64,000 nucleotides of DNA from Saccharopolyspora erythraea (GCF_018141105.1 NZ_CP054839.1:682001-746000), one strand, 5' to 3'. Positions 35,956-44,999 are shown, counted from the stretch's first letter. The notes: a model not told the origin generated them from the sequence alone. Made by a program: numbers and translations.

Positions 35956-36612
35956 TCAGGTGTGGTCGGGCACTTGGACTTCATCGACGCGAACGGGACG
36001 TCTGCCCATCCGGTGCAGCAACCGGTCCTGCTGCGACGCGCCGGGTTCGGGCGCTCCGCCGGGAGCTGCGAAGAAACGGTGGGTCGTGCTTGCCGAGGTG
36101 GGGGTTTCGGCCAGGCCCGCGTAGATCCCGTCCAGGTGGCCGTCGATCCACGCGATCAGGCCGGTGTCGAGCTCTTCGGATGCCCCGATGGCACGTGCGA
36201 GGTCCCATGTGTGGACAGCGGTGTCCACCGTCCTCACGGCGAGCGCCTGCCGACCCTGGATCGGTCCCAAGGGGTAGTCGAGGACCTGCCGCAGCGCGCC
36301 GGGGCGCGTGAACGCGGCGGTGCACTCCCGCGCGGACCGCGTGTAGGCGCCGACCGGATCCGCGCCCAACGCGTCGGCGTCGCGCATCCGCAGGAAACCC
36401 GCCGCGGTGCAGCCGTCCAGCAGCGCCACGTAGTTGAGGTTGCCCCTGGCCACGTGGTTGACGAGTTGGCGCACGTCCCACTCCGCGCAGGGCGTCGGCG
36501 AAGTCCACTGGTCCGGCCGCACTTCGCGCAGCATCCGCTCGAACCCTGCGCAGGCCACGGTGAAAAGATCGATCACATCTTCGAGGAAGTCCACAGTAGG
36601 CAGTGTGGGCAT
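35956..36612 (-). CDS. TIGR03086 / mycothiol-dependent maleylpyruvate isomerase-like protein
   Basis: A 218-residue DinB-like protein with W-T-S-P-T-P-C-A-E-W-D-V-R-Q-L-V-N-H-V in the first helices; the His at the end of this block is a metal ligand in the family. A second block T-V-D-T-A-V-H-T-W-D-L near residue 130 supplies further ligands. Relatives use mycothiol or are of unknown role. It fits an actinobacterial host. It converges on ureD. Confidence 0.8.
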   Translation of the reverse strand: MPTLPTVDFLEDVIDLFTVACAGFERMLREVRPDQWTSPTPCAEWDVRQLVNHVARGNLNYVALLDGCTAAGFLRMRDADALGADPVGAYTRSARECTAAFTRPGALRQVLDYPLGPIQGRQALAVRTVDTAVHTWDLARAIGASEELDTGLIAWIDGHLDGIYAGLAETPTSASTTHRFFAAPGGAPEPGASQQDRLLHRMGRRPVRVDEVQVPDHT

Positions 36613-36654
36613 CGCGAACGGCCGTGTCCGGCGGGAATCGGACGCCGTGCCTGC

Positions 36655-37251
36655 TCAACCGCCGCTACCCGGTGCGCGGTTGACGCGGGCTTCGACGAAT
36701 TGGCCCGGTATCAGCAGCAACCAGCTCAGCATCGCCCACCGCGTGCTGACCAGCGCGATCGGCATCGAGAGCAGAAACACCCCGGCGGTGATCGCCGAGG
36801 GCACGTACGCACGTGCCCTGGTGACCCCCGGCACGAAGTCGTCCTCGTGCAGTGCCACGGCCACGATCGCCACCTGGACCAGCGCGATCAAACACACGTT
36901 CAGCGCGTAGGAGATCACCACGACGGGCTCGTCGTCGTAGTCGTTGACCACCGACGACGGGAACGGCAGCAGCGCGACCAACAGGAGCAGCAGCACGTTC
37001 AGGGCGGCGACGCGCGGGCCGATCCGGCGCATCAGCGCGAAGAGCTGGTGGTGTCCCAGCCACAGCACGCCGATCACCAGGAAGGCGATGGCATAGCCCT
37101 CCAACGGGGACACCATCCGGTGGAGGGCGGCGTGCAACTCGCCGGACGGCAGCCCCTCGGGCACCCGCAGATCGAGCGCGAGCAACGTCGCGGCGATCGC
37201 GAACACGCCGTCGGAGAGCGCCAGGACCCGGCCGCCCGACTCCTCGTCCAT
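36655..37251 (-). CDS. TMEM175-family potassium channel-like protein
   Basis: A 198-residue, six-helix membrane protein whose first helix contains L-S-D-G-V-F-A-I-A-A-T-L-L, the F-S-D-G-V-F-A-I-A pore signature of bacterial TMEM175 channels with Leu for the first Phe. Such proteins form potassium-selective channels. The frame is open far upstream; the ATG at 37251 is chosen because homologues begin about ten residues before this motif. A longer form starting at 37404 is possible. Confidence 0.75.
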   Translation of the reverse strand: MDEESGGRVLALSDGVFAIAATLLALDLRVPEGLPSGELHAALHRMVSPLEGYAIAFLVIGVLWLGHHQLFALMRRIGPRVAALNVLLLLLVALLPFPSSVVNDYDDEPVVVISYALNVCLIALVQVAIVAVALHEDDFVPGVTRARAYVPSAITAGVFLLSMPIALVSTRWAMLSWLLLIPGQFVEARVNRAPGSGG

Positions 37252-37567
37252 CGGCAACCCCCAGATGTCGGACCCGCCGCCCGGAGTGCTCAGCATCCGT
37301 CCGGGCGGGGCGCCGCGCAGCGCGTCCGACTCGTCCGTTTCGTCCGCGGCCGAACGGGTGTGGGTCGCCTCACTGCATCGTTTGCGGAATCGATCGTGAA
37401 CCATCGGCGATTCGGCAACAGTTCCCATCCCGTTTACCGTCGTACCGGTGTCCGGCGCGCCCACCACGCGCGCCCGCCAGTTCAACCCGTACCGTCCGGC
37501 GGGCAACCGCCGGTCGCAGTCGAGTCGTGCCGCAGGACATGCCGGACGAGTCAGGGAGGAAGAGCGG
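37252..37567. other. Divergent intergenic region between TMEM175 gene and pdxH
   Basis: About 316 bases without a convincing gene. It must hold both promoters. An open frame on the minus strand could extend the TMEM175 protein. I see no strong repeat or operator. Confidence 0.4.
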
Positions 37568-38236
37568 ATGTCGGAGGCGAACTCCACCCCCACGGCCACG
37601 TTGCCGTCCATGCGAGTGTCCTACGAGGCGGGTTCGCTGGACGAAGGTTCGCTCGCCGGGACCTGGCACGAGCAGTTCGGGCTCTGGTTCGAGCAGGCCG
37701 TGCACGAGCCTTCGATCCACGAGGCCAACGCCATGGTGCTGGCCACCGCCGACGCCGACGGCCTGCCGTCCTCGCGGACGGTGCTGTGCAAGGGCTTCGA
37801 CGCGCGGGGAGTGGTGTTCTTCACCAACTACACCTCGGCCAAGAGCCACGACCTGAAGGTGACCCGGTTCGCGGCGGCCACCTTCCCGTGGCTGGCGATG
37901 CAGCGCCAGGTCAACGTGCGGGGCACCGTGGAGAAGGTGAGCCAGGAGGAGACCGCCGAGTACTGGGCGGAGCGCCCGCGGGGCTCGCAGCTCGGCGCGT
38001 GGGCCTCGCCGCAGTCGCGGGTGGTCTCGGGCCGCCCGGCGCTGCAGTCGACGCTCAACGGCATCGAACGCCGGTTCGCCGACGCCGAGAAGGTCCCGGT
38101 CCCGCCGCACTGGGGCGGATGGCGGATCGTGCCGGAGTCGGTCGAGTTCTGGCAGGGCCGCCCCGACCGGCTGCACGACCGGCTGCGCTTCCGCAACAAC
38201 GACGGCGCCTGGGTCGTGGAGCGCCTCGCCCCCTGA
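37568..38236 (+). CDS. pdxH: Pyridoxamine 5'-phosphate oxidase
   Basis: A 222-residue FMN enzyme with the PdxH order: M-V-L-A-T-A-D near residue 56, S-S-R-T-V-L-C-K-G-F-D, and the C-terminal R-L-R-F-R-N-N-D-G-A-W. It oxidises pyridoxine or pyridoxamine phosphate to the active cofactor used, for example, by SerC. ATG with GGAAGAGCG just upstream. A good terminator follows. Confidence 0.93.
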   Translation: MSEANSTPTATLPSMRVSYEAGSLDEGSLAGTWHEQFGLWFEQAVHEPSIHEANAMVLATADADGLPSSRTVLCKGFDARGVVFFTNYTSAKSHDLKVTRFAAATFPWLAMQRQVNVRGTVEKVSQEETAEYWAERPRGSQLGAWASPQSRVVSGRPALQSTLNGIERRFADAEKVPVPPHWGGWRIVPESVEFWQGRPDRLHDRLRFRNNDGAWVVERLAP

Positions 38237-38254
38237 GCCGCTGGTTCGCTCGGC

Positions 38255-38284
38255 AGAGCCCCGCGACCGCCGTCGCGGGGCTCT
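38255..38284 (+). terminator. Terminator after pdxH
   Basis: A perfect 13-bp stem AGAGCCCCGCGAC / GTCGCGGGGCTCT with a 4-base loop. Confidence 0.85.
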
Positions 38285-38351
38285 CCCATCACCCGGACGG
38301 TCGTGCTCGGCGGCGAGTTCGGTCACACGTCCCCGGAAACCCCGATGCTGT

Positions 38352-38369
38352 TAGCCGCACTAACGGCTA
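38352..38369. promoter_or_regulatory. Inverted repeat at the MFS promoter
   Basis: TAGCCG-N6-CGGCTA, with TAGGGT as a possible -10 box overlapping its right end and the GTG start 13 bases later. It suggests a repressible leaderless transcript. Confidence 0.4.
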
Positions 38370-38382
38370 GGGTCTTGCACTT

Positions 38383-39705
38383 GTGCAGGAGCGCAGCGGC
38401 GAGGCGGTGGCGGAACGGCGGACCCTCCGGTCCCGGCTCGGAAAGGTCTTCCTCGACACCCGGCCGCTCCGGTACCCGGCCTACCGCAGGCTGTGGATCT
38501 CCAACATCGTCACCTCGGTGGGCGCCCAGGTCAGCTCCGTCGCGGTGCCCAAGCAGGTCTACGACCTGACAAGTTCCTCGGCCTACGTCGGCCTGGCGGG
38601 CCTGTTCGGGCTGGTGCCGCTGCTGGTGTTCGGCCTGTGGGGCGGCGCGATCGCCGACACCGTCGACCGGCGCCGCCTGCTGCTGGTCACCAACGGCGGT
38701 CTCGCGGTCACGGCCGTGCTGCTGTGGCTCGTCGCCGCCGGAGGCGTCCGGTCGGTGTGGCTGGTGCTGGTGCTGTTCGCCGCGCAGCAGACCTTCTTCG
38801 CCGTGAACATGCCCACGCGCGGTGCCGCCATCGCGCGGCTGCTGCCGCTGCACCTGCTGCCGTCGGCGCAGGCGCTGGGCGCCACGGTCTTCCAGCTCGG
38901 CGCGATCACCGGGCCCCTGCTGGCGGGGATGCTGCTGCCGCTGCTGGGGCTGCCGGTGCTGTACCTGGTCGACGCGATCGCCCTGTGCGCGGCGCTGTGG
39001 GCGGTGCTGCGCCTGCCGCCGCTGCCGCCCAACGAGGGCGCGCCTGCCCGCGCCGGCCTGCGCTCGATCCTCGACGGCTTCCGCTACCTGACGCTGCACA
39101 AGGTGCTGCTGGCGTCGTTCCTGATGGACATCATCGCGATGGTGTTCGGGATGCCGCGCGCGCTGTTCCCGGAGATGGCCGAGCGGACCTTCGGCGACCC
39201 GCCGGGCGGGGGCGTGGCGCTGGGACTGCTGTTCGCGGCGATCCCGCTGGGCTCGTTCGTCTTCGGCGTCCTGTCCGGCTGGCTGCACCGCGTGCAGCGC
39301 CACGGCGTGGGCGTCACGCTCGGCGTCGTCGGCTGGGGGGTCGCCGTGATCGGCTTCGGGATGTCCGACGCCCTGTGGCTGGCGGTGCTGTTCCTCGCCA
39401 TCGGAGGCGGCGCGGACCTGGTCAGCATGGTCTACCGCAGCGCGATGCTCCAGGCGGCCGCCACCGACGAGATGCGCGGCCGGATGCAGGGCGTGTTCAC
39501 CGTCGTCGTCGCGGGCGGCCCGCGGCTGGCCGACGTGCTGCACGGCGCGGGCGGGGCGGTCGTCGGCACCGGCGCGGCGGTCGCGGGCGGCGGTGCGCTG
39601 GTCGTGTTCTTCGCCATCCTGGCGGTGTTGTGCCTACCCGCCTTCTGGCGTTATCGCGCTCCCCAGGAGAACGACGAACCGGCGGAGAAGGCCAACGCTG
39701 AGTAA
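38383..39705 (+). CDS. MFS exporter (DHA3 type)
   Basis: A 440-residue 12-helix transporter with Y-P-A-Y-R-R-L-W-I-S-N-I-V-T-S-V-G-A-Q in helix 1 and A-D-T-V-D-R-R-R-L-L in the signature loop. It resembles enterobactin/macrolide exporters and the other MFS protein at 8394. No regulator gene adjoins it; the dyad just upstream is its only visible control. The substrate is unknown. Confidence 0.83.
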   Translation: MQERSGEAVAERRTLRSRLGKVFLDTRPLRYPAYRRLWISNIVTSVGAQVSSVAVPKQVYDLTSSSAYVGLAGLFGLVPLLVFGLWGGAIADTVDRRRLLLVTNGGLAVTAVLLWLVAAGGVRSVWLVLVLFAAQQTFFAVNMPTRGAAIARLLPLHLLPSAQALGATVFQLGAITGPLLAGMLLPLLGLPVLYLVDAIALCAALWAVLRLPPLPPNEGAPARAGLRSILDGFRYLTLHKVLLASFLMDIIAMVFGMPRALFPEMAERTFGDPPGGGVALGLLFAAIPLGSFVFGVLSGWLHRVQRHGVGVTLGVVGWGVAVIGFGMSDALWLAVLFLAIGGGADLVSMVYRSAMLQAAATDEMRGRMQGVFTVVVAGGPRLADVLHGAGGAVVGTGAAVAGGGALVVFFAILAVLCLPAFWRYRAPQENDEPAEKANAE

Positions 39706-39824
39706 CCGGAGGCATACGTCACGGTGGCGATGGGCGTGTTGCTGAGGCCGGGCGGCAGCAACCAGTGCACTTTGTTCAGGGGTGGGCAGACAAGCGCCCG
39801 CCCCAACCTGCACACTGCTCAGCT

Positions 39825-41216
39825 ATGGCCAACGAAACGACCGTGAACGACGACGCGCCCGGCGGTGCGCAGAACCCTGGCCTCAAGAAGGTCATGGGTC
39901 CGAAACTGCTGCTGTTCTTCGTGGTCGGGGACATCCTCGGGACCACGATCTACTCCCTGACCGGCAAGGTCGCCGGCAAGGTCGGCGGCGCGTTGTGGAT
40001 CCCGTTCCTGGTCGCGTTCCTGGTGGCCTTCCTGACCGCCTTCAGCTACCTGGAACTGGTCGGCAAGTACCCGAAGGCGGGCGGCGCCCCGCTGTACGTG
40101 CACCGCGCCTTCGGCGTGCACTTCGTGACGTTCCTGATCGCCTTCGCGGTGATGTGCTCCGGCATCACCTCGGCGTCGTCGGCCGCGCAGGCGTTCAGCG
40201 GTGACTACCTGGAGGCCATCGTCCCGGGCGTCCCGGCGTGGCCGGTGGCGATCGGCTTCCTGCTGATCCTGGCCGGCATCAACCTCCGCGGCGTCGGCGA
40301 GTCGGTGAAGATGAACGTGGTGCTCACCTGCGTCGAGCTCACCGGTCTGCTGATCGTCATCGTCTTCGGCGCCTTTGCGATCTTCGGCGGCAGCAGCAAC
40401 CCGGATCTGGTGCCCGACCCGAGCAGGCTCACCCAGTTCAACGCCGACACCTCGCCGCTGCTGGCGGTCACCTCGGCGACCGCGCTGGCGTTCTTCGCGA
40501 TGGTCGGCTTCGAGGACTCGGTCAACATGGCCGAGGAGACCAAGGACCCGGCGAAGAACTTCCCGCGCGCGCTGCTGATGGGTCTGAGCATCACCGCGGC
40601 CATCTACCTGATCATCGCGCTGATCACCTCGACGCTGGTGCCCACCGACGAGCTCGCCGAGTCCGACGGCCCGCTGCTGCTGGTCGTGCAGGCCGCCGCG
40701 CCGTGGTTCCCGCCGATCCTGTTCTCGGCGATCGCGCTGTTCGCGGTCACCAACACCGCGCTGATCAACATGCTGATGGCCAGCAGGCTGGTCTACGGCA
40801 TGGCCCAGGAGAAGATCATCCCGAAGCAGTTCGGCGCGGTGCACCGCACCCGTCAGACGCCGTGGGTGTCGATCCTGTTCACCAGCATCATCGCGATGGT
40901 CCTGGTCAGCTCGCTGGACATCTCCGACCTCGGCAGCACCACCTCGCTGCTGCTGCTCGCGGTTTTCGCCGTCGTCAACGTCGCGGTCCTGGTGCTGCGC
41001 AAGGACAAGGTCGAGCACGATCACTTCAAGGCCCCCACCTGGGTGCCCGTGCTCGGCGCGCTGAGCTGCGCCTTCTTCGCCAGCCCGCTGTCGGGGCGGC
41101 CGGTCGACGAGTACCTCATCGCGGGTGCGCTGCTGGGAATCGGCGTGATCTTCTGGGTGATTAACTACTTCGTCACCGGCAAGACACGATTCGACGCCGC
41201 CAAGCTCAGCAAGTAG
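39825..41216 (+). CDS. APC-family amino acid permease
   Basis: A 463-residue, 12-helix permease. G-D-I-L-G-T-T-I-Y in the first helix is the unwound substrate site of APC transporters, and M-V-G-F-E-D-S-V-N-M-A-E-E marks helix 6. It should import an amino acid or amine by proton or cation coupling. The ATG at 39825 lies inside a longer open frame and is the first with a sensible N-terminus. The substrate cannot be assigned. Confidence 0.85.
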   Translation: MANETTVNDDAPGGAQNPGLKKVMGPKLLLFFVVGDILGTTIYSLTGKVAGKVGGALWIPFLVAFLVAFLTAFSYLELVGKYPKAGGAPLYVHRAFGVHFVTFLIAFAVMCSGITSASSAAQAFSGDYLEAIVPGVPAWPVAIGFLLILAGINLRGVGESVKMNVVLTCVELTGLLIVIVFGAFAIFGGSSNPDLVPDPSRLTQFNADTSPLLAVTSATALAFFAMVGFEDSVNMAEETKDPAKNFPRALLMGLSITAAIYLIIALITSTLVPTDELAESDGPLLLVVQAAAPWFPPILFSAIALFAVTNTALINMLMASRLVYGMAQEKIIPKQFGAVHRTRQTPWVSILFTSIIAMVLVSSLDISDLGSTTSLLLLAVFAVVNVAVLVLRKDKVEHDHFKAPTWVPVLGALSCAFFASPLSGRPVDEYLIAGALLGIGVIFWVINYFVTGKTRFDAAKLSK

Positions 41217-41250
41217 GCCGCCGGGCCGGTGGCCGGAATACAGTGGTCAC

Positions 41251-42177
41251 GTGAATGATCCAGTTCCCGCCACCGGCCGGCAGTTCGAGATCGCCCATGG
41301 CGCCGCGCGGGCCGTCGTCACCGAGGTCGGCGCGGCGCTTCGCGCGTTCGAGGTCGGCGGGGTGCCGTACTCGGAGACCTACGGGCCCGACGAGCAGCCG
41401 CCTTCGGCGGCGGGAGCGGTGCTGGTGCCGTGGCCCAACCGGGTCGCCGACGGGCACTGGACGCTGGACGGCGAGCCGCAGCAGCTCGCGCTCTCCGAGC
41501 CTGCGCGGCACAACGCCATCCACGGCCTGCTGCGGCACGCGCCGTGGCGGCTGGTCGAGCACGCCGAGTCCACGGTCGTGCTGCACGCGATGGTGGTGTC
41601 GCAGCCGGGCTGGCCGGTGCCGCTGCTGACCTCCATCGGCTACACCCTCGACGACGACGGGCTCACCGTCACCCACACCGTGGAGAACCTCGGCGCCCGC
41701 GCCACGCCCTTCGGCGTCGGCGTGCACCCCTACCCGCGGGCGGGGCACGCCGAGACCGACGACTGCGTCCTGCGGCTGGCGGCCTCCAGCGTGCTGCCGG
41801 TCGACCCGGAGCGGCTGCTGCCCACCCGGCCGCCCAGAGCGCTGCAGGGCGACGAGATCGAGTTCCGCACCGGGCGCAGGCTCGCGGGCGTCCTGCTCGA
41901 CACCGCCTTCGGCGGCGCCGCGCCCGCCCCGGACGACCCGCGGGAGCGCATCCGCCACACCCTCACCGACCCCACCGGCCACGGCGTGGAGCTGTGGGCG
42001 GACCCGGTGTTCAAGTGGGTGCAGGTCTACACCGCCGACGACTTCCCCGGGCGGGGACGGGCGGTCGCCATCGAGCCGATGACCTGCCCCCCGGCCGCCC
42101 TCAACTCCGGCGAGGACCTGCTCGTCCTCCAGCCCGGCGAAACCTGGATCGCCTCCTGGGGCCTCCGGCCTCTCTGA
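41251..42177 (+). CDS. Aldose 1-epimerase family protein
   Basis: A 308-residue galactose-mutarotase fold protein with H-N-A-I-H-G-L-L-R-H-A-P-W (first catalytic His region), G-V-G-V-H-P-Y (second His) and I-E-P-M-T-C-P-P near the end with the general-base Glu in P-G-E-T-W. It interconverts anomers of a sugar, perhaps a phosphosugar. Start GTG 34 bases after the permease stop, so the two may be cotranscribed. Confidence 0.87.
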   Translation: MNDPVPATGRQFEIAHGAARAVVTEVGAALRAFEVGGVPYSETYGPDEQPPSAAGAVLVPWPNRVADGHWTLDGEPQQLALSEPARHNAIHGLLRHAPWRLVEHAESTVVLHAMVVSQPGWPVPLLTSIGYTLDDDGLTVTHTVENLGARATPFGVGVHPYPRAGHAETDDCVLRLAASSVLPVDPERLLPTRPPRALQGDEIEFRTGRRLAGVLLDTAFGGAAPAPDDPRERIRHTLTDPTGHGVELWADPVFKWVQVYTADDFPGRGRAVAIEPMTCPPAALNSGEDLLVLQPGETWIASWGLRPL

Positions 42178-42196
42178 CCTGAACTCGCCTGTCATG

Positions 42197-42250
42197 ACCC
42201 GTGAGTCTTTGGGGGTCGCTATATATAGCGACCCCCAAAGACTCACGGGT
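42197..42250. terminator. 54-bp perfect palindrome between convergent genes
   Basis: The left half begins ACCCGTGAGTCTTTGGGGGT and the right half is its exact complement, meeting at CTATATATAG. No mismatch and no loop. It lies between the ends of the epimerase gene and the small Cys-rich gene and would stop transcripts from both sides. The AT-rich centre could extrude a cruciform. Confidence 0.85.
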
Positions 42251-42251
42251 T

Positions 42252-42536
42252 CTAGAAGTCCCAAACGGTCGAGTGGAAGCCCTTGCGCTCGTACTCGGCA
42301 GCGCATTCCGGGCACTGCTCGGTGATCCCGCGCGTCCGCGGCTCGGAGTTCAGCGGAGTCGGACACGGTATCTTCACCGCGAGGCCGCACAGGGCCGTGA
42401 CGGCGGTGCCCGCAGGCCAGCGGCCGGGCTTGTCGGTGATGCCGTGCCGCACCCGGCACAGCGCCGGGACGATCCAGTAGACGACGTCGTCCCGCAGCGC
42501 CAGCAACGCCGCCGGATCGCGCTCGAATGGCCACAC
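42252..42536 (-). CDS. Small Cys-rich (zinc-finger-like) protein
   Basis: A 94-residue protein with A-L-C-G-L-A-V and a later C-P-E-C pair plus Cys27 and Cys58, suggesting a metal-bound knuckle. Small proteins of this kind are frequent next to XRE/DUF397 pairs in actinobacteria. It is transcribed away from the XRE gene, with 129 bases between the starts. No defined function. Confidence 0.6.
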   Translation of the reverse strand: MWPFERDPAALLALRDDVVYWIVPALCRVRHGITDKPGRWPAGTAVTALCGLAVKIPCPTPLNSEPRTRGITEQCPECAAEYERKGFHSTVWDF

Positions 42537-42586
42537 GGCACTACCCCCGGTGCTTCGGTCCTGCTCACTCTCTGCTGCCCTGAAGA

Positions 42587-42605
42587 TTCTCAGTAGAGAT
42601 GAGAA
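42587..42605. promoter_or_regulatory. Inverted repeat upstream of the XRE gene (1)
   Basis: TTCTCA-N7-TGAGAA, a perfect 6-bp dyad in the divergent region between the small Cys-rich gene and the XRE regulator. A likely regulator binding site. Confidence 0.4.
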
Positions 42606-42624
42606 CTCTCAATTACGCGATCGG

Positions 42625-42648
42625 GCGATCATCGCGGCGCGTGATCGC
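42625..42648. promoter_or_regulatory. Inverted repeat upstream of the XRE gene (2)
   Basis: GCGATCA-N10-TGATCGC, a perfect 7-bp dyad ending 18 bases before the XRE start codon. A good candidate for autoregulation. Confidence 0.45.
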
Positions 42649-42665
42649 ACCCTTACGCTGCACGC

Positions 42666-43508
42666 ATGGTCAACACACCCCGTGCTCATGCCTTGGCGAA
42701 GGAGCTTCGCGTCGCACGCAAGGCGCTCGGGCTGACCCTCGAACAGCTCGCGGCGGAGGTCGGACTGTCGCGTGCGAAGGTCAGCCGCATCGAGAACGCG
42801 AAGCAAGGCATCACCGAAGCCGATGTAGCAACCCTGTTGGCCGGGCTTCGGATCAAGGGCGACGAACGCGAGCAACTGCTGAAGATGGCGCGGGAGCTGG
42901 ACCAACCGGCGTGGTGGGAGCTGCACAAGGGTCTGGCCGCCCAGATCACGGGCCTGATCGACGCGGAACAACGGGCTGCTCGCATCACGGAGGTGACGTC
43001 TTCGTACGTGCCCGGCTTGCTGCAAACCCGGGACTACTCACGGGCTATCTTCGAGTCCGGCTACAAGACGGGCCCGGAGATCGACGAGGCGGTCAACATC
43101 AGGCAGGTCCGCCAAGGCGTTCTGTACAAGACCAGCCCGGCTGACCTGGTGGTGTTCATGGACGAAGCTGTGCTGCATCGTCCGGTAGGAGGTCCCGCCG
43201 TCGCTGCGGAACAGTTCAGCCACGTTCTCAAGGCGGCCGAACGCCCGAACATCGTCGTGCGAGTTGTTCCGATGAGGCTCGGGGCGCACAAGGGTCTCGA
43301 CGGAGGTTTCATGCTGCTTGAAACCGAGCGAGGTGGCACGGCCATCTACGTGGAAGCGCAGAACGCGGGCTTGGTCCTCACTGATCCTGAAGAGGAGTCA
43401 CCTTTCCGTCGCACGATCGCTAGGATCGAAGAGGTGGCGCTGCCACCGGACGAATCAGCCAAGCTCATCGCCGCATGCGCGGCTCGGTTCGAGGGGCGAG
43501 AGACATGA
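42666..43508 (+). CDS. XRE-family regulator with DUF5753 (WhiJ-like)
   Basis: A 280-residue protein: N-terminal helix-turn-helix (L-T-L-E-Q-L-A-A-E-V-G-L-S-R-A-K-V-S-R-I-E near residues 20-40), then the DUF5753 domain beginning around Y-V-P-G-L-L-Q-T-R-D-Y. In Streptomyces such proteins pair with a DUF397 partner and influence development or antibiotic production, as in the WhiJ system. It overlaps the DUF397 gene by 4 bases. Confidence 0.9.
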   Translation: MVNTPRAHALAKELRVARKALGLTLEQLAAEVGLSRAKVSRIENAKQGITEADVATLLAGLRIKGDEREQLLKMARELDQPAWWELHKGLAAQITGLIDAEQRAARITEVTSSYVPGLLQTRDYSRAIFESGYKTGPEIDEAVNIRQVRQGVLYKTSPADLVVFMDEAVLHRPVGGPAVAAEQFSHVLKAAERPNIVVRVVPMRLGAHKGLDGGFMLLETERGGTAIYVEAQNAGLVLTDPEEESPFRRTIARIEEVALPPDESAKLIAACAARFEGRET

Positions 43509-43699
43509 CCCACGCATTGGCCGGCTGGCGCAAGAGCAGCCGTAGCGGTGACAGCACCGCATGCGTCGAGATCGGGTTCGCTCCAGGGGTTGTCGGGGTC
43601 CGCGACACGAAGGACCGCCAGGGCGGGACTATTGCCTTGAGCGCGGCCGCCTGGGCGCGGTTCGTCGACGCGCTCAAGGCTGACCGCTACGGAACCTGA
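43505..43699 (+). CDS. DUF397 protein
   Basis: A 64-residue protein with W-R-K-S-S-R-S-G-D near the start, C-V-E-I-G-F, G-V-R-D-T-K-D-R and a final W-A-R-F-V-D-A-L-K, the complete DUF397 pattern. It is the usual small partner of the XRE/DUF5753 regulator, probably binding it. The ATG overlaps the regulator stop. Confidence 0.9.
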   Translation: MTHALAGWRKSSRSGDSTACVEIGFAPGVVGVRDTKDRQGGTIALSAAAWARFVDALKADRYGT

Positions 43700-43753
43700 T
43701 CCCTGTTGTGCTCGAGCGCTGGCGGGTAGTGAGGCGGGCGCCCCCGCCGCCCC

Positions 43754-44902
43754 TCAGCCCTTCGCCAGGTGGCGGCCGATGAGCATGCGCTGGATCTGGT
43801 TGGTGCCTTCGAAGATCTGCAGCACCTTGGCTTCGCGCATGTAGCGCTCGGCGGGGAAGTCGCGGGTGTAGCCGACACCGCCGAGGACCTGCACCGCGTC
43901 GGTGGTCACCTTCATCGCCGCGTCGGTGGCGACCAGCTTGGCCACCGACGCCTGCATGCCGAACGGCAGGCCGGCGTCGCGGCGCCGGGCGCCGTCGAGG
44001 TAGGTGGCGCGGGCCGAGTGGACGGCCGCGGCCATGTCGGCGAGCAGGAACTCCAGGCCCTGGAACTCGATGATCGGCCGCCCGAACTGCTCGCGCTGCC
44101 TGGCGTAGTCGACGGCGAGGTCCAGCGCGGCCTGGGCGAGGCCGACGGCGCAGGCGGCGATGCCGAGCCGGCCCGAGTCGAGCGCGGCGAGCGCGATCTT
44201 GAGCCCGTCGCCCTCGGCTCCGACGAGCCGCTCGGCGGGCACCCGCGCGCCGTCGAAGCGCAGCTCGGTCGTGGGTGAACCGGTGAGCCCCATCTTGTGC
44301 TCGGGCGTGCCCGCCGACAGGCCGGGCGTCGTGCCGTCGACCAGCAGGCAGCTGATGCCCCGCGGACCGTCGTCGGAGGTCCGCGCCATCAGGGTGTAGA
44401 AGTCGGCGACGCCGCCGTGGGTGATCCACGACTTGGTGCCGGTCACCTCGTACGCGTCGTCCGCGCGCACCGCGCGCGTGCTCAGCGCCGCCGCGTCGGA
44501 GCCCGCGTGCGACTCCGACAGCGCGTACCCGCCGAGCGTCCGGCCGCCGATCATGTCGGGCAGCCATTTCTCCCGCTGTTCATCGGTGCCGAAGTGGGCC
44601 AGCGGGAAGCACGCCATGGTGTGCACCGACAGGCCGACGCCCACCGTCATCCAGGCGCTGCTGATCTCCTCCAGTGCCTGCAGGTAGACCTCGTACGGCT
44701 GCTCGCCGCCGCCGTACTGCTCCGGGTAGGGCAGGCCGAGCAGGCCGGACTTGCCGAGCAGCTCGAAGACCTCCCGCGGGAAGGTACCCGCGGCCTCGTG
44801 CCCGGCGGCGGCCCCTGCGAGCTCGTCGCGGGCGATCTCCCTGGTCAGGGCGAGCAGGTCGGTTGCTTCGGGGGTGGGAAGCAGGCGGTCGGCAGGCATC
44901 AC
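43754..44902 (-). CDS. Acyl-CoA dehydrogenase
   Basis: A 382-residue flavoenzyme with A-L-S-E-S-H-A-G-S-D near residue 135, G-T-K-S-W-I-T-H-G and the catalytic Glu in I-F-E-G-T-N-Q-I-Q-R. It oxidises acyl-CoA at C2-C3, probably a short or branched chain. GTG at 44902 has AGGAG 8 bases upstream; the next codon is ATG, so the true first residue is ambiguous. It is divergent from the TetR gene. Confidence 0.92.
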   Translation of the reverse strand: MMPADRLLPTPEATDLLALTREIARDELAGAAAGHEAAGTFPREVFELLGKSGLLGLPYPEQYGGGEQPYEVYLQALEEISSAWMTVGVGLSVHTMACFPLAHFGTDEQREKWLPDMIGGRTLGGYALSESHAGSDAAALSTRAVRADDAYEVTGTKSWITHGGVADFYTLMARTSDDGPRGISCLLVDGTTPGLSAGTPEHKMGLTGSPTTELRFDGARVPAERLVGAEGDGLKIALAALDSGRLGIAACAVGLAQAALDLAVDYARQREQFGRPIIEFQGLEFLLADMAAAVHSARATYLDGARRRDAGLPFGMQASVAKLVATDAAMKVTTDAVQVLGGVGYTRDFPAERYMREAKVLQIFEGTNQIQRMLIGRHLAKG

Positions 44903-44975
44903 GGTTCGCGCTCCTGGTGCCGGTGCGGCAACGACGTCGACACCGGGAGGCGCATCAACATCGATACCGGAAACT

Positions 44976-44999
44976 GTACTGTGGGACTCTCCAGAGTAC
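44976..44999. promoter_or_regulatory. Candidate TetR operator before the acyl-CoA dehydrogenase
   Basis: GTACT-N-TGG, six bases, CCA-N-AGTAC: a 24-base dyad with 8 of 8 specified pairs, in the 158-base divergent region between the dehydrogenase and the TetR gene. Confidence 0.55.
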
